A stretch of DNA of 64,000 nucleotides from Facklamia miroungae. Its GTDB lineage: Bacteria; Bacillota; Bacilli; Lactobacillales; Aerococcaceae. Positions 1-9,510 of the stretch are shown here, piece after piece; the first letter of the stretch is position 1; every line of letters starts with the position of its first letter. The position numbers were made by a program, and so were the translations under genes. Below the pieces are notes generated by a model. The model did no database searches. It was not told the origin of the DNA and worked only from the letters and a program-made list of their open reading frames with translations. Location: NCBI RefSeq assembly GCF_012396555.1, contig NZ_JAAXPS010000001.1:186001-250000 (forward strand), given 5' to 3'.

Positions 1-1
1 T

Positions 2-3000
2 AACCAATTAATTGAAAGTGGGGTTGAAATTCCTTCCGACCTAGTTGAACCGCAAATCCCAAACCAACCTGATTTAATTGAACCCGAAGCTCTTACAATC
101 GAAGAGCCCATAGCACCAGAAAATCCATATAATGAACAAAAAGAGAAACTTTGGCAAGTAGGTTTCAAAATGAATGCTAATGAAGAAGTTTATCAATTTT
201 GGATACCGAAAGCCTATTTCAAACATACACTGGAAGTAGGGGTAAAACGTTCAGATTCGATTAGTAAATCTTTTACCGTTAAAGTGGTTACGCATTTTTC
301 GAATATGAAGATTACGGCCCAGCAATCTGTAGCTAAAAACGATTCCGGTAATAAAGAAAAAGAAATAGGCTCAAAAGAAGAATCAACAACAGTCACGATA
401 CTTGATGATAATGCAACTACTATAAATCAAAAAAACAGAGAATCAAGTGAAGAAGATCAAAAAGAAGATAAAAGTAATCTGGTAAATCTTGAGCCGATCC
501 TAAAAGATGAAATTCTTGTTCAAGTCGATCAACCTTTGTTACCAGAAAATGTGCTTGAAAACTACAGTGACTTATCGAAAGAAGTGCTTTACGATTGGGA
601 GGAAGCCATAGACACTTCTCAAACAGGGAGATTCAAAACCATTTTATCCATCACTTTTCCTGATGGTGAAACCATTAAAATCCCTGTTGAATATGAAGTA
701 ATAGCATTGCTCTCTAAAGTTCAAGCTCGAGCATCTACCGATCCTACCACCCCAGCCGAAAACAAATTCAATATTTTTGCTTTGGACCAGTTTGATAATC
801 CAGTTCCTAATGTAGAAGTACAACTTTTTCATTATCGTCGGTCCTATGAGAATTTTTTTAAATTTGATCTATACCTTGTAAATAACAATTCTAACCTAAC
901 TTCTTTCACAGGATCAACTGGCTATACGTCTTATTATAATGTACCGCGAGAAACAAGCTACTCATACTTTTATGTCAATCTATTAAATACTCCTAACGGT
1001 TATTCTCATCCTACCATTAACCTTCTAGAAAGTAATCCTAGCATTTTAGCAAATAATTTTTATCAAAAAAAAGGCAGTTATTATGGGGCTTACGATCTTT
1101 CAGTTAGCGGAGCTATAAATTCTGATTATGACAACGCCTACCGACCAATTGCTAAAAATGGACGAGAAGTGCTTAATAACTCCGCACTCATTCGGTTAAA
1201 GTTATTACTTACAAACTTAACATTTAAGAAAGTTGATCAGAAAACTAAACAACCCTTATCGAATGCGGTATATAAGTTAAGTAAAAGAGGGGATCCTGCT
1301 TTTAGTCAAACCGTAATTTCCAATAATCAAGGTGCCTTAGACTTTAATAATTTAAGCTATGGTAGCTATGAACTCAAAGAAATCAATGCACCGGATGGAT
1401 ACCTTGAAAATGAGAAAACAATTTTATTTGATATTGATCAAAATACTGATAAAACAGCTGTATTTGCCAAAAATTTCCGGGAATCTTATAAAGGGAATAT
1501 CACTTCACTCGGTGATATACCACCCGTTTTAGAAAACAAACCCAATCATTTAAGAATCCGCAAAGTAAATAAACAAGGAGACCTCTTAGAGGGTGCTAAT
1601 TTCACATTGAAATCTCTTAGCGGAACAGTTATTTCAAAAGATAATACAAGCTCATCTGGAATCTTTGATTATATGCGCTTGCTAGAAGGAACCTATCTGT
1701 TAACTGAAAACACAGCCCCGATTGGCTACTATGTGCCTCAGAAAAATATATGGACTCTGGTAGTAAATGCTGATGGCAAGATCAGTTTGCAAGGTAATAC
1801 AAGCAATATTAGTGAAATTGCTTCTATAGATGATAGCCAAGTCTTTAATATTCTTAATCAAGAACATACGCGTGATTTTTCCTTCACAAAAATCGGTTTA
1901 AATGAGGAACATTTAGCTGGTGCTATATTTGACTTGAAAAAGACTCAACCTATTAAAGCAGATATTGGTTCTGTTACCACTGACACTAGTGGCGAAGTTC
2001 GATTTAATGACTTAACGGTTGGAACTTATGAATTGATCGAAAGAAAAACACCGCCAGGCTATGTAAAACAAAATTATAAAACAATTTTTGATTTAGAATT
2101 ATTAGCGGATAACAGCGGATTAGTAATTAAAAATATTCAAACTATTAATATGGATACTCAAGAAAAAGTAGATGTACCTCTTTTAAAACGAAACCAAATT
2201 TCTAATCTTTATGAATATACGAACACCAGAGAATCCTATTCTTTCTTTAAGGCAGATCAGAAAGGGAATCCTTTATCAGGTGCTCAATTCCGTGTGGTTA
2301 ATGACAAAAAACCTGAAGATGTTTTAATAAAGACAAGTGATTCAAAAGGCCGGATAACACTGAATCGAACAGCCACTAAGCCTAATTCCACCTTTACTAT
2401 CCAAGAGATTCGAGCACCTTTAGGTTATCAAAAGAGTCAAGCCGAATGGAAAATTAAAACCAATCAATTTGGACAGGTGGAAATGTTACTGCCCCCTGGA
2501 TCAAGTGAATTTACTGGCAAAAGTGTCGTTGATGGTTCAGCTAACCAGATTAAAATGACTAACAAACTTTTAACCTATACCATTCTATTCACCAAGGTAG
2601 GGCTGAATGACTTGCCGCTTGCAGGTGCAAAGTTTACTTTAACGCCTGTTATTAAAAATGATCACGGCGATTATTTAGATGATCCTGGCAAGTCATCTTT
2701 AGAAACTGAGTCTCAATCAGATGGGAAAGTCATTTTTAAAGACCTTCCACTTGGTTTCTATCGTTTAAGAGAAACACAAGCCCCAACAGGTTATATCGAG
2801 CATACTAATGCTTACGATATTATTGAGATAAAACTCGATGAACAAGAGAACAAGTACATTGCTGATCCACTTCCAGATTACAATCAACTTCTGACTGGTG
2901 ATGATAATCAAGGGTACATCATATCGAACCAAGTTGATTCTAATTTTAAAATTGTAAAATATGGCTATAGTGATAAAGGACAAAAGATCGATGCTTTTGA

Positions 3001-4627
3001 TGAATTAGTCATTCCTTTACCTGGTGTACAATTCGAATTGAAAGGGATTGAAGGAAAGAATTATCTTCAAACAGCCACTACCAATGTGACAGGAACTGCG
3101 GGTTTCAGTGATGTTGAAACGGGCAAATATGAATTAAAGGAATTAAGTGCACCGAATACACATCTAAAATCAGACAATGTCTATCAAATTGAAATCATTT
3201 CTGATTCAGGTGGTATTCGTCCCGAAATCACCCGTCTTAGTGGAACGGATGAAGATGACTTTTTAACCAAGGATATTTTAGGGAATTATCGTTTGGATTT
3301 TGCTATTAATCGAGAAAATCCCACTAATATTAAATTTATAAAAGTAGCCGATAATATAGAAGGATTGAATGTTGAAGCAATGACTCCTTTAGAAGGCGCA
3401 ACCTTTCAAATTTATGAGTACGACACTCTAAATCAAGAGCGAATGGGTAAGCCGCTGCGTACGATGTTTACAGGAACAGACGGCTTGATTGAATTTAAGA
3501 ATCTGCCAGTTGGAAAAACTTATCAAGTAGTCGAGACTCAATCGCCTGTCAATTATCAAACCGTTAGTGACGGAGGCGTTAGTGCCATGGTAGAAGTTTC
3601 TGACCATGGAAAAGCCACTTGGCTTTCTCCATCTGATAACCATTGGAAATTTGAGACAAGTGATAAGATTCCACGTGTAATTAATCGCTTTCATCCAATT
3701 GAAATTCATTTTTGGAAAAGGGATGATATCAATAACCAAAACGGTAATTATGGTAATGCTGTTGTTGGAGCTGAATTCACTTTGACGCGCATGGATGGGG
3801 ATCCAGCTAGTGGTTTAACTGCCTCCAATGAAAGTTGGACTGCCTCTAGTGATTCGGATGGCAGAGTTAATTTCAGTGACAAATTCATTAATTATCGACC
3901 AAAAAGAACTAATGATAATTATGTATATTTTCAACTAAAAGAAACCTTCGTACCGGATGGCTATCGGAATATTACTAAACCAGTTGTTATTCAAGTAGAC
4001 AAAAACAATGATGTAACAGTTATGCCTGATGAACTTATTAAGAATGAAAATGCGATCGTCTTAGATGCCAATAAGGGATATGTCGTAATTAATGAACTTA
4101 TCAGGACGGATTTCAGTTTCAAAAAAATTGACGGTGAAGATCCTACTACAAAAATTACTGGAAGCATCTTTCGCTTAAAATCAAAAGCAGAGGATAATAA
4201 AGATCGCCGTCTTATTGATCAGGTCATTACACAGAATAAATTTGATGATTTAATTTTTAACGACTTGCCTCTTGGCAAATACCAATTAGTTGAAGAGAAA
4301 GCTCCTGCAGGTTATAAGCTTCTGGGACAGCCGTTAAATATTGAAATTATTGAAGCTACTTATTCGGAAGGTAATAAAAAAGGACAAGCAGAATTTATAT
4401 TTGATGATAGGCAAGCCGATTTCATTAGCAAACGTGATACAAATTCTGATGGCATTGCCAATGAAATTGTTGTAATGAATTATCAATCCCATGACCTCAT
4501 ACTTACAGGAGGAACGGGTGTACTGATTTATCTAATTTCTGGCTTAATATTAATGGCTTTAACAAGTTTTTACTATCTTCTATCAAATAAACACACGAAA
4601 AAGGAGCAAACAAATGAAAAAAAATAA
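2..4627 (+). CDS. Giant CnaB-repeat pilus tip/ancillary adhesin, 5' end outside window
   Basis: The frame is open from base 2, so the N-terminus and signal peptide lie off the window; at least 1541 residues are visible. It is probably the tip or ancillary subunit of a sortase-assembled pilus. I count about nine E-box-like motifs of CnaB/SpaA isopeptide domains (for example YELKEINAPDGY, YELIERKTPPGY, YRLRETQAPTGY, YQLVEEKAPAGY), most with a Lys strand upstream (FKKVDQ, FTKIGLN, FKKIDGE). The C-terminus is a cell-wall sorting signal: an atypical LILTG motif, a hydrophobic segment and a tail with basic residues. It overlaps the major pilin gene by 14 bp, so the two are cotranscribed. The adhesin role is inferred from the locus; no ligand-binding domain is recognised in the visible part. 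Confidence 0.9.
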   Translation, partial: NQLIESGVEIPSDLVEPQIPNQPDLIEPEALTIEEPIAPENPYNEQKEKLWQVGFKMNANEEVYQFWIPKAYFKHTLEVGVKRSDSISKSFTVKVVTHFSNMKITAQQSVAKNDSGNKEKEIGSKEESTTVTILDDNATTINQKNRESSEEDQKEDKSNLVNLEPILKDEILVQVDQPLLPENVLENYSDLSKEVLYDWEEAIDTSQTGRFKTILSITFPDGETIKIPVEYEVIALLSKVQARASTDPTTPAENKFNIFALDQFDNPVPNVEVQLFHYRRSYENFFKFDLYLVNNNSNLTSFTGSTGYTSYYNVPRETSYSYFYVNLLNTPNGYSHPTINLLESNPSILANNFYQKKGSYYGAYDLSVSGAINSDYDNAYRPIAKNGREVLNNSALIRLKLLLTNLTFKKVDQKTKQPLSNAVYKLSKRGDPAFSQTVISNNQGALDFNNLSYGSYELKEINAPDGYLENEKTILFDIDQNTDKTAVFAKNFRESYKGNITSLGDIPPVLENKPNHLRIRKVNKQGDLLEGANFTLKSLSGTVISKDNTSSSGIFDYMRLLEGTYLLTENTAPIGYYVPQKNIWTLVVNADGKISLQGNTSNISEIASIDDSQVFNILNQEHTRDFSFTKIGLNEEHLAGAIFDLKKTQPIKADIGSVTTDTSGEVRFNDLTVGTYELIERKTPPGYVKQNYKTIFDLELLADNSGLVIKNIQTINMDTQEKVDVPLLKRNQISNLYEYTNTRESYSFFKADQKGNPLSGAQFRVVNDKKPEDVLIKTSDSKGRITLNRTATKPNSTFTIQEIRAPLGYQKSQAEWKIKTNQFGQVEMLLPPGSSEFTGKSVVDGSANQIKMTNKLLTYTILFTKVGLNDLPLAGAKFTLTPVIKNDHGDYLDDPGKSSLETESQSDGKVIFKDLPLGFYRLRETQAPTGYIEHTNAYDIIEIKLDEQENKYIADPLPDYNQLLTGDDNQGYIISNQVDSNFKIVKYGYSDKGQKIDAFDELVIPLPGVQFELKGIEGKNYLQTATTNVTGTAGFSDVETGKYELKELSAPNTHLKSDNVYQIEIISDSGGIRPEITRLSGTDEDDFLTKDILGNYRLDFAINRENPTNIKFIKVADNIEGLNVEAMTPLEGATFQIYEYDTLNQERMGKPLRTMFTGTDGLIEFKNLPVGKTYQVVETQSPVNYQTVSDGGVSAMVEVSDHGKATWLSPSDNHWKFETSDKIPRVINRFHPIEIHFWKRDDINNQNGNYGNAVVGAEFTLTRMDGDPASGLTASNESWTASSDSDGRVNFSDKFINYRPKRTNDNYVYFQLKETFVPDGYRNITKPVVIQVDKNNDVTVMPDELIKNENAIVLDANKGYVVINELIRTDFSFKKIDGEDPTTKITGSIFRLKSKAEDNKDRRLIDQVITQNKFDDLIFNDLPLGKYQLVEEKAPAGYKLLGQPLNIEIIEATYSEGNKKGQAEFIFDDRQADFISKRDTNSDGIANEIVVMNYQSHDLILTGGTGVLIYLISGLILMALTSFYYLLSNKHTKKEQTNEKK

Positions 4628-6194
4628 AATATTAACAGCAGTCCTTATTTTTATCTTAGGGCTTTCATCACTAATCACAAATCATTCGATAGTTTCTGCC
4701 CAAGATTCTACACAAGTAAAAACAACGGTTATCATCCATAAATTGCAAGCCGATGCATTTAATAGCCAAAATGCGTTACTAAATTTAGACGGAACAGAAA
4801 TAGATTATACAAAAATCGGTACCAACGTTAAGCCGTTAAACGGTGTTGAATTTACCGCGTATTCGCTATCAAAAGATGAATATGATAATGCTATAAAACT
4901 TGGGATAGAAAATACAATTGGTCTTACTCCACCAATAAATAAAACACCGTTTGTAATTGGTACAACAGCTACAACACAAGAATATGAAGGAGTAGTTTCA
5001 TGGGAAGTAGGATTTGATCCTGCCAAACCTCAATATTATGTTGTTTATGAAACTAACAAACCTAATACAGTAACTGATTCATTAGCCGTTCCATTCATAA
5101 TTGCTTTTCCGATGACTAGTTATGACGGTGGTCGTTTCCTAGACTCAGTACATATATATCCTAAAAACGTTTCTGGCGATTTTCCAGTGATTGGAAATGA
5201 TATCGCTAATTTAGGTCAAAATAATGCCTCATTTAATGTTGGCGAACCTTTTAAATATATTTTAAAAGGTACTATCCCGACTAATATTGAAAAATATTTA
5301 AAATATACTTTTACGGATATTTTGGATCCAGCTTTAACTATTAAGAAAGATGATATTAATGATGACTTTAATATTAAACCTAAAATTAAAGTTGGTTTTG
5401 AAGAACTTACTCTGAATACACATTTTACATATTCAATCAGTGGACAAACTATAAGTATTGAAATAAATAAAGATGGTATTGCTAAAATAGCTTCTCAAGT
5501 TCCTTTAGCGAATAGAAATAAAATCACCCCCGATCAAATTGGTGATATTTCGGCCAATAAAAATGCAGCCCCATTTATTGAAGTTTCTTTTACTACATAC
5601 CTTAACGGCACTAATTCATCCACAGATGTTGCAATTGAAAACAATGCTAGAATTACTTACAATAATAGTGTGATTGAGAAAACAACTGATGCTTCAGATA
5701 ATGATTTTATATCTTATGGTAGTCAAAACTTCAAAAAAGTTGATCCTAGTGGAAATAGTCTTTCTGATGCTGTTTTTACTGTTCTAGAAGACGATGTTCC
5801 AATGGTATGGAATGAGTATCTAATCAACCGTAATCAAGCAAATGGTAACAATAAGTTTCCGGATGTAGGAGTTGGTAAAGTTATCAAATTGAAATCAGAC
5901 ACAAATGGTGACTTTTCTATTAATGGTCTCGCTAACTCAGCCCAAGGAAAAGATGGGCTAATCGTATCACAGTACGCAATTAAGGAAACTAAAGCACCTA
6001 AAGATTATCAATTGTTAGGTAAACCAGTTAATTTTACAGTAGAAAAAGATAATTCAACAGTTAAAATAACTAACAATTTACGTCCATTCATCCCTGCCAC
6101 TGGTGGTATTGGTACGATCATCTTCATCGTAGCAGGTGCATTGCTAATGTTATTTGCAATCTATGGTCGTCGTAAAGCAAAAGAAGAAGCGTAA
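4614..6194 (+). CDS. Major pilin, SpaA/FimA type, LPXTG-anchored
   Basis: Backbone subunit of the pilus, 526 residues. A signal peptide precedes a probable cleavage after VSA (about residue 29). A pilin motif YPKN is at about residue 183; in this family its lysine is joined by sortase C to the sorting motif of the next subunit. An E-box (IKETKAPKDY) lies in the C-terminal CnaB-like domain, followed by the sorting signal IPATG, a membrane segment and the basic tail GRRKAKEEA. A good ribosome site (AAGGAG) precedes the ATG. It lies between the tip gene and the broken basal pilin gene, as is usual for SpaA-type pilus operons. Confidence 0.93.
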   Translation: MKKNKILTAVLIFILGLSSLITNHSIVSAQDSTQVKTTVIIHKLQADAFNSQNALLNLDGTEIDYTKIGTNVKPLNGVEFTAYSLSKDEYDNAIKLGIENTIGLTPPINKTPFVIGTTATTQEYEGVVSWEVGFDPAKPQYYVVYETNKPNTVTDSLAVPFIIAFPMTSYDGGRFLDSVHIYPKNVSGDFPVIGNDIANLGQNNASFNVGEPFKYILKGTIPTNIEKYLKYTFTDILDPALTIKKDDINDDFNIKPKIKVGFEELTLNTHFTYSISGQTISIEINKDGIAKIASQVPLANRNKITPDQIGDISANKNAAPFIEVSFTTYLNGTNSSTDVAIENNARITYNNSVIEKTTDASDNDFISYGSQNFKKVDPSGNSLSDAVFTVLEDDVPMVWNEYLINRNQANGNNKFPDVGVGKVIKLKSDTNGDFSINGLANSAQGKDGLIVSQYAIKETKAPKDYQLLGKPVNFTVEKDNSTVKITNNLRPFIPATGGIGTIIFIVAGALLMLFAIYGRRKAKEEA

Positions 6195-6213
6195 AGTATA
6201 AAAAATTTAAGGT

Positions 6214-6265
6214 ATGGAGATTTTCTCCATCCTTCGTTAAGGGAAATAGTTCTATTTCCTTTAAC
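6214..6265 (+). promoter_or_regulatory. Intercistronic hairpins between major and basal pilin genes
   Basis: Two inverted repeats: a short one (GGAGA/TCTCC, 6216-6228) and a strong one with 14-bp arms (6236-6249 and 6252-6265, one G-U pair). No U-tract follows, so I read this as a partial terminator or RNA-stabilising element that would favour the major pilin message over downstream genes. That role is inferred. Confidence 0.55.
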
Positions 6266-6293
6266 AAAGGAAATTCTATCGAGGAGGTATGAT

Positions 6294-7624
6294 ATGAAGT
6301 TGTTTAAAAAAGTTACAACATTTCTACTGATACTTTTCACTTTATTGATCATACCGTTTAATAAAGTTTCAGCATCATCCAATCGCTTGATCATTCATTC
6401 TACCGATAGTGAAGCGAGAAGAGAATAAAATTATGGAAGATTGATCCCACTCACTCTGAAGGCGATTTCGATTTATTAAAAGAAAAGAAAGTCAGTGAAT
6501 TAGATCATATATTCAAACAATCTTACCTTTCAAAAATTAATGAAAAGAACTTAGCCATCATCTCAAAATTGCCTGATGGGACCTATTATGGATTAGAAAT
6601 ATATCAAGAAGGTAAGCAAGAATCCCGTACGGTCCCTTTTATCGTCAATTTACCTTATTAAAATACTTCTGAACTTGACTTGTTTCCAAAGCAAGTTCAA
6701 ACAGAACACTTAAAAATTAAAGTAATCGGTGAAGTTGATACTAACCAGAATGATGCTTGGAAGAATCTTGCAGATGTCACGTTTTATATTTATGCACCTA
6801 ACGCTGATCAACCGATGCTGTTTAAAGACGGCCATTTTACCACCGATCCTTCAGGAAAAGCTGAACTAACGTCAGATTCCCTCGGTGAAATTTATCTATC
6901 TTCTCTGCCAGAAGGGGAGTATTTTTTAGTCGAACTTAAAACGGTTGATGGTTATCAGCTATCAAGGAAAATCTCCTTTACCATTAAGGCCGGAGAACTA
7001 ACCGAAGTTCTGGTAAAAAACTATTTAATCGACAATGATAAGGATCCCGGTTCAACCACTGAACCTTCTAAAGAAACTACCCACGAAGAAGAACTTAAAA
7101 GGGGCGGACAACACTTCCGTAAAGTTAATGATAAAAAACCGGCACAAGGTTTAGCAGGAGCGAGGTTTGAAGTCGTGACATGGAATGCAAAGAGACGGGT
7201 CTTTGAACCGATCTATTTGAAAGATAAATCGATCTACATTTTAGAATCTGATTCACGTGGTTATTTTGAAGTCAATCATATGCCTCTGGGAAAATACTAT
7301 TTAATTGAAATAAAAGCTCCAGTCAGTCAAGGTTTAAAATATCAACCGCTTGAACAAGCCATACCATTCGAAATTACTAGACAAAGTTATTCGAATTATA
7401 CGGTAATGGAAATCGTCAATCATCCGGTTGAAGCGTCAAAACAAGATAAAGAAGTTATCATCAATAAACCTTCAAAACCTAGTGATATTGGCTATTTATC
7501 GTCTACAGGAGAAGGTAGGAGTCTCTATAAATACTATGCTTATCTCTTAGTTAGTATCAGTTTACTCATTGTTTTTCGACATCTGCAATTATTAAAGAGG
7601 AGAATTCGTAACTTACATGGATAA
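6294..7624 (+). pseudogene. Basal/ancillary pilin, broken by a frameshift and an in-frame stop
   Basis: The ATG at 6294 follows a strong GAGGAGG site and encodes a signal peptide (MKLFKKVTTF to VSAS). That frame stops at 6426-6428. The homologous text resumes in another frame just before (RIKLWKIDPTH, from about 6422), consistent with a one-base shift near 6420. It then meets a TAA at 6659 and continues in the same frame from 6662 to 7624 with two CnaB-like domains (YFLVELKTVDGYQL, YYLIEIKAPVSQG), the sorting motif LSSTG, a membrane helix and a basic tail. The parts add up to one basal pilin of about 440 residues, the subunit that normally anchors pili to the wall. The 314-residue downstream piece has no signal peptide. 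The 3' end overlaps the first sortase by 8 bp. Confidence 0.8.
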
Positions 7625-8468
7625 GAAAAAATTAAAACTCTTTTTATATAATTTAATTTTTATAATCGGGGGGATAGCCTTATGCTATCCTTTTATTTCT
7701 CGTTACCTTTATGACCAAGCCTCGCGGGTTGAAGTAAATACATATCAAGAAGCTGTTCAACAGTTATCTATTAACGAAGTGGATCGGCGTATTTTTCTTG
7801 CTCAAGCATACAACGATCAATTAAGTCAGCAAAAAGAGGGCGTTTCAAAAATTTCCGATCCTTTCTCAACAAAGGATCACGAAGAAGGTCGAGCCGCTTA
7901 TGCCCACATGTTAGAAATCAATGAACAAATTGGTACCATCGAAATCCCAAAAATTAATGAAGAGCTTCCTGTTTTCGCTGGAACAGGTGAAGAAGTCTTG
8001 CAAAAAGGAATAGGGCATTTAGAAGGTACAAGTCTGCCAATTGGTGGTAAACATACCCATTCCGTTCTTACAGGGCACCGGGGTCTGCCTAATGCGCGTT
8101 TATTTTCAAATTTAGATAAGTTAAAAAAAGACGATATTTTTTATTTTAAAAATCTTTCTGAGACTTTGGCATATAAAGTTGATCGAATTGATGTCATCTT
8201 ACCAGACGAAATAGAATACCTCGATATTGTGCCGAATCAAGATTACATGACCTTGATAACCTGCACACCTTATATGATTAATAGCCATCGATTATTAGTA
8301 AGAGGACACCGTGTTCCATACACAGAAGAAGAATATGATAAAGAAGTTAAGACTTCCACTCATTTCTTTATGAAATATCGTTGGCTACTTGCTTTACTAT
8401 TACTTATATTGATCTTATTGATTATTTTTTGGCAATCAAATAGAAAGAAAGTTAAACATAGGAAGTAG
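7617..8468 (+). CDS. srtC: Class C (pilus) sortase 1
   Basis: Membrane-bound cysteine transpeptidase that polymerises pilin subunits; 283 residues. An N-terminal membrane anchor (about 8-27) and a C-terminal helix (about 255-275) flank the sortase domain. Visible catalytic features are His in LTGHRGLP (about 153), Cys in TLITCTPY (about 215) and Arg in SHRLLVRGHR. The DPF motif (SDPFSTK, near residue 82) is the hallmark lid that covers the active site in class C enzymes. It overlaps the end of the basal pilin pseudogene and is followed with no gap by a second sortase. Confidence 0.93.
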   Translation: MDKKKLKLFLYNLIFIIGGIALCYPFISRYLYDQASRVEVNTYQEAVQQLSINEVDRRIFLAQAYNDQLSQQKEGVSKISDPFSTKDHEEGRAAYAHMLEINEQIGTIEIPKINEELPVFAGTGEEVLQKGIGHLEGTSLPIGGKHTHSVLTGHRGLPNARLFSNLDKLKKDDIFYFKNLSETLAYKVDRIDVILPDEIEYLDIVPNQDYMTLITCTPYMINSHRLLVRGHRVPYTEEEYDKEVKTSTHFFMKYRWLLALLLLILILLIIFWQSNRKKVKHRK

Positions 8469-9314
8469 GTGGATCTAATCGCTAATAAGAGAAAACTTAA
8501 AAACTTAATAAATTTCTTAATATTTCTACTAGGATTATTACTGGTTGCGCACCCCTTTATCGCTCGCTATCTTCATAACCAAGCAGCTCGAACGGAGGTA
8601 CAGGAGTTCCGTGATCAATCAATCAAAATTCCCAAAACGGAATTAGATCGAAGGATTGAATTAGCTGAGGCCTACAATTCAACTATTTTACCAAGCATGA
8701 ATGGGATTGTAGATCCTTTTACGGCCAAGCAAAAAGAAGGGATTAGAGAATATGCCCGTATGCTTGAGATTAATGAACAAATTGGATATATTGAAATTCC
8801 AAAAATTAATATTTCTCTACCGATTCATGCAGGAGCTACAGAAGAAGTGTTACAAAAGGCTGCTGCTCACCTTCAAGGCACGAGTTTACCTGTTGGTGGA
8901 GAGGGAACCAATAGTGTCATTACCGCTCACAGAGGCTTACCCAGCGCCAAATTGTTTTCAGATTTAAATAAAATGAAAGTTGGAGACGTATTTTTTGTTC
9001 ATAATTTACGAGACGATTTGGCCTATAAAGTCATTGAAACTAAAGTCATTGAACCTAGTGATTTCGAGTCCTTACAAATTATGGAAGGCGAAGATCGGGT
9101 TACTTTATTGACATGCACCCCTTATATGATTAATAGTCATCGTTTATTAGCAATCGGCAAAAGGGTACCTTATCATCAAGGTGAGCCAGCGGATATCCAA
9201 AAATTAAGTGAGACTGACCAATGGAACAAGTGGTTAATTGCTATAATTTTATTACTATTACTTCTTTTGATCCTATTCTTAAAGAGTAAAAGCAAAAAGA
9301 AGATCAGACATTAA
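8469..9314 (+). CDS. srtC: Class C (pilus) sortase 2
   Basis: Tandem paralogue of the preceding sortase; 281 residues. It has the same layout: N-terminal helix, DPF lid (IVDPFTAKQ), catalytic His (TAHRGLP), Cys (TLLTCTPYMINSHR) and Arg, then a C-terminal helix with a basic tail. The start is a GTG directly after the previous stop; AGGAAG lies three bases upstream of it, which is a tight spacing, so initiation may be coupled to the upstream gene. Pilus loci with two class C sortases often split the work between polymerising the shaft and adding ancillary subunits; which copy does which cannot be told here. Confidence 0.92.
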   Translation: MDLIANKRKLKNLINFLIFLLGLLLVAHPFIARYLHNQAARTEVQEFRDQSIKIPKTELDRRIELAEAYNSTILPSMNGIVDPFTAKQKEGIREYARMLEINEQIGYIEIPKINISLPIHAGATEEVLQKAAAHLQGTSLPVGGEGTNSVITAHRGLPSAKLFSDLNKMKVGDVFFVHNLRDDLAYKVIETKVIEPSDFESLQIMEGEDRVTLLTCTPYMINSHRLLAIGKRVPYHQGEPADIQKLSETDQWNKWLIAIILLLLLLLILFLKSKSKKKIRH

Positions 9315-9510
9315 ATTAGTTTATAAAGAGATGATTGTAGCTAATCATTAAAAGATTAAAAAAGAATAAAACAAATTAAAAATTAAGTATAAATAGTTAC
9401 CAAATTCGTTTGAAATTGATCAACATTTTCAATAAGATAGGATTATACGTTTTTAAATGAGTGAAATACTAAAAACCATTAATTGTTGCTTTGAATGGGG
9501 GAGAAAGTCA

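Noticed and set aside
6410..6430. Programmed ribosomal frameshift in the basal pilin gene
   Set aside because: No clear slippery heptamer with a downstream structure is seen, and a second in-frame stop at 6659 would still block the product, so a pseudogene is simpler.
9315..9510. c-di-AMP riboswitch upstream of ktrB
   Set aside because: The gap is only about 190 AT-rich bases without the conserved GC-rich helices expected; only a weak hairpin is visible.
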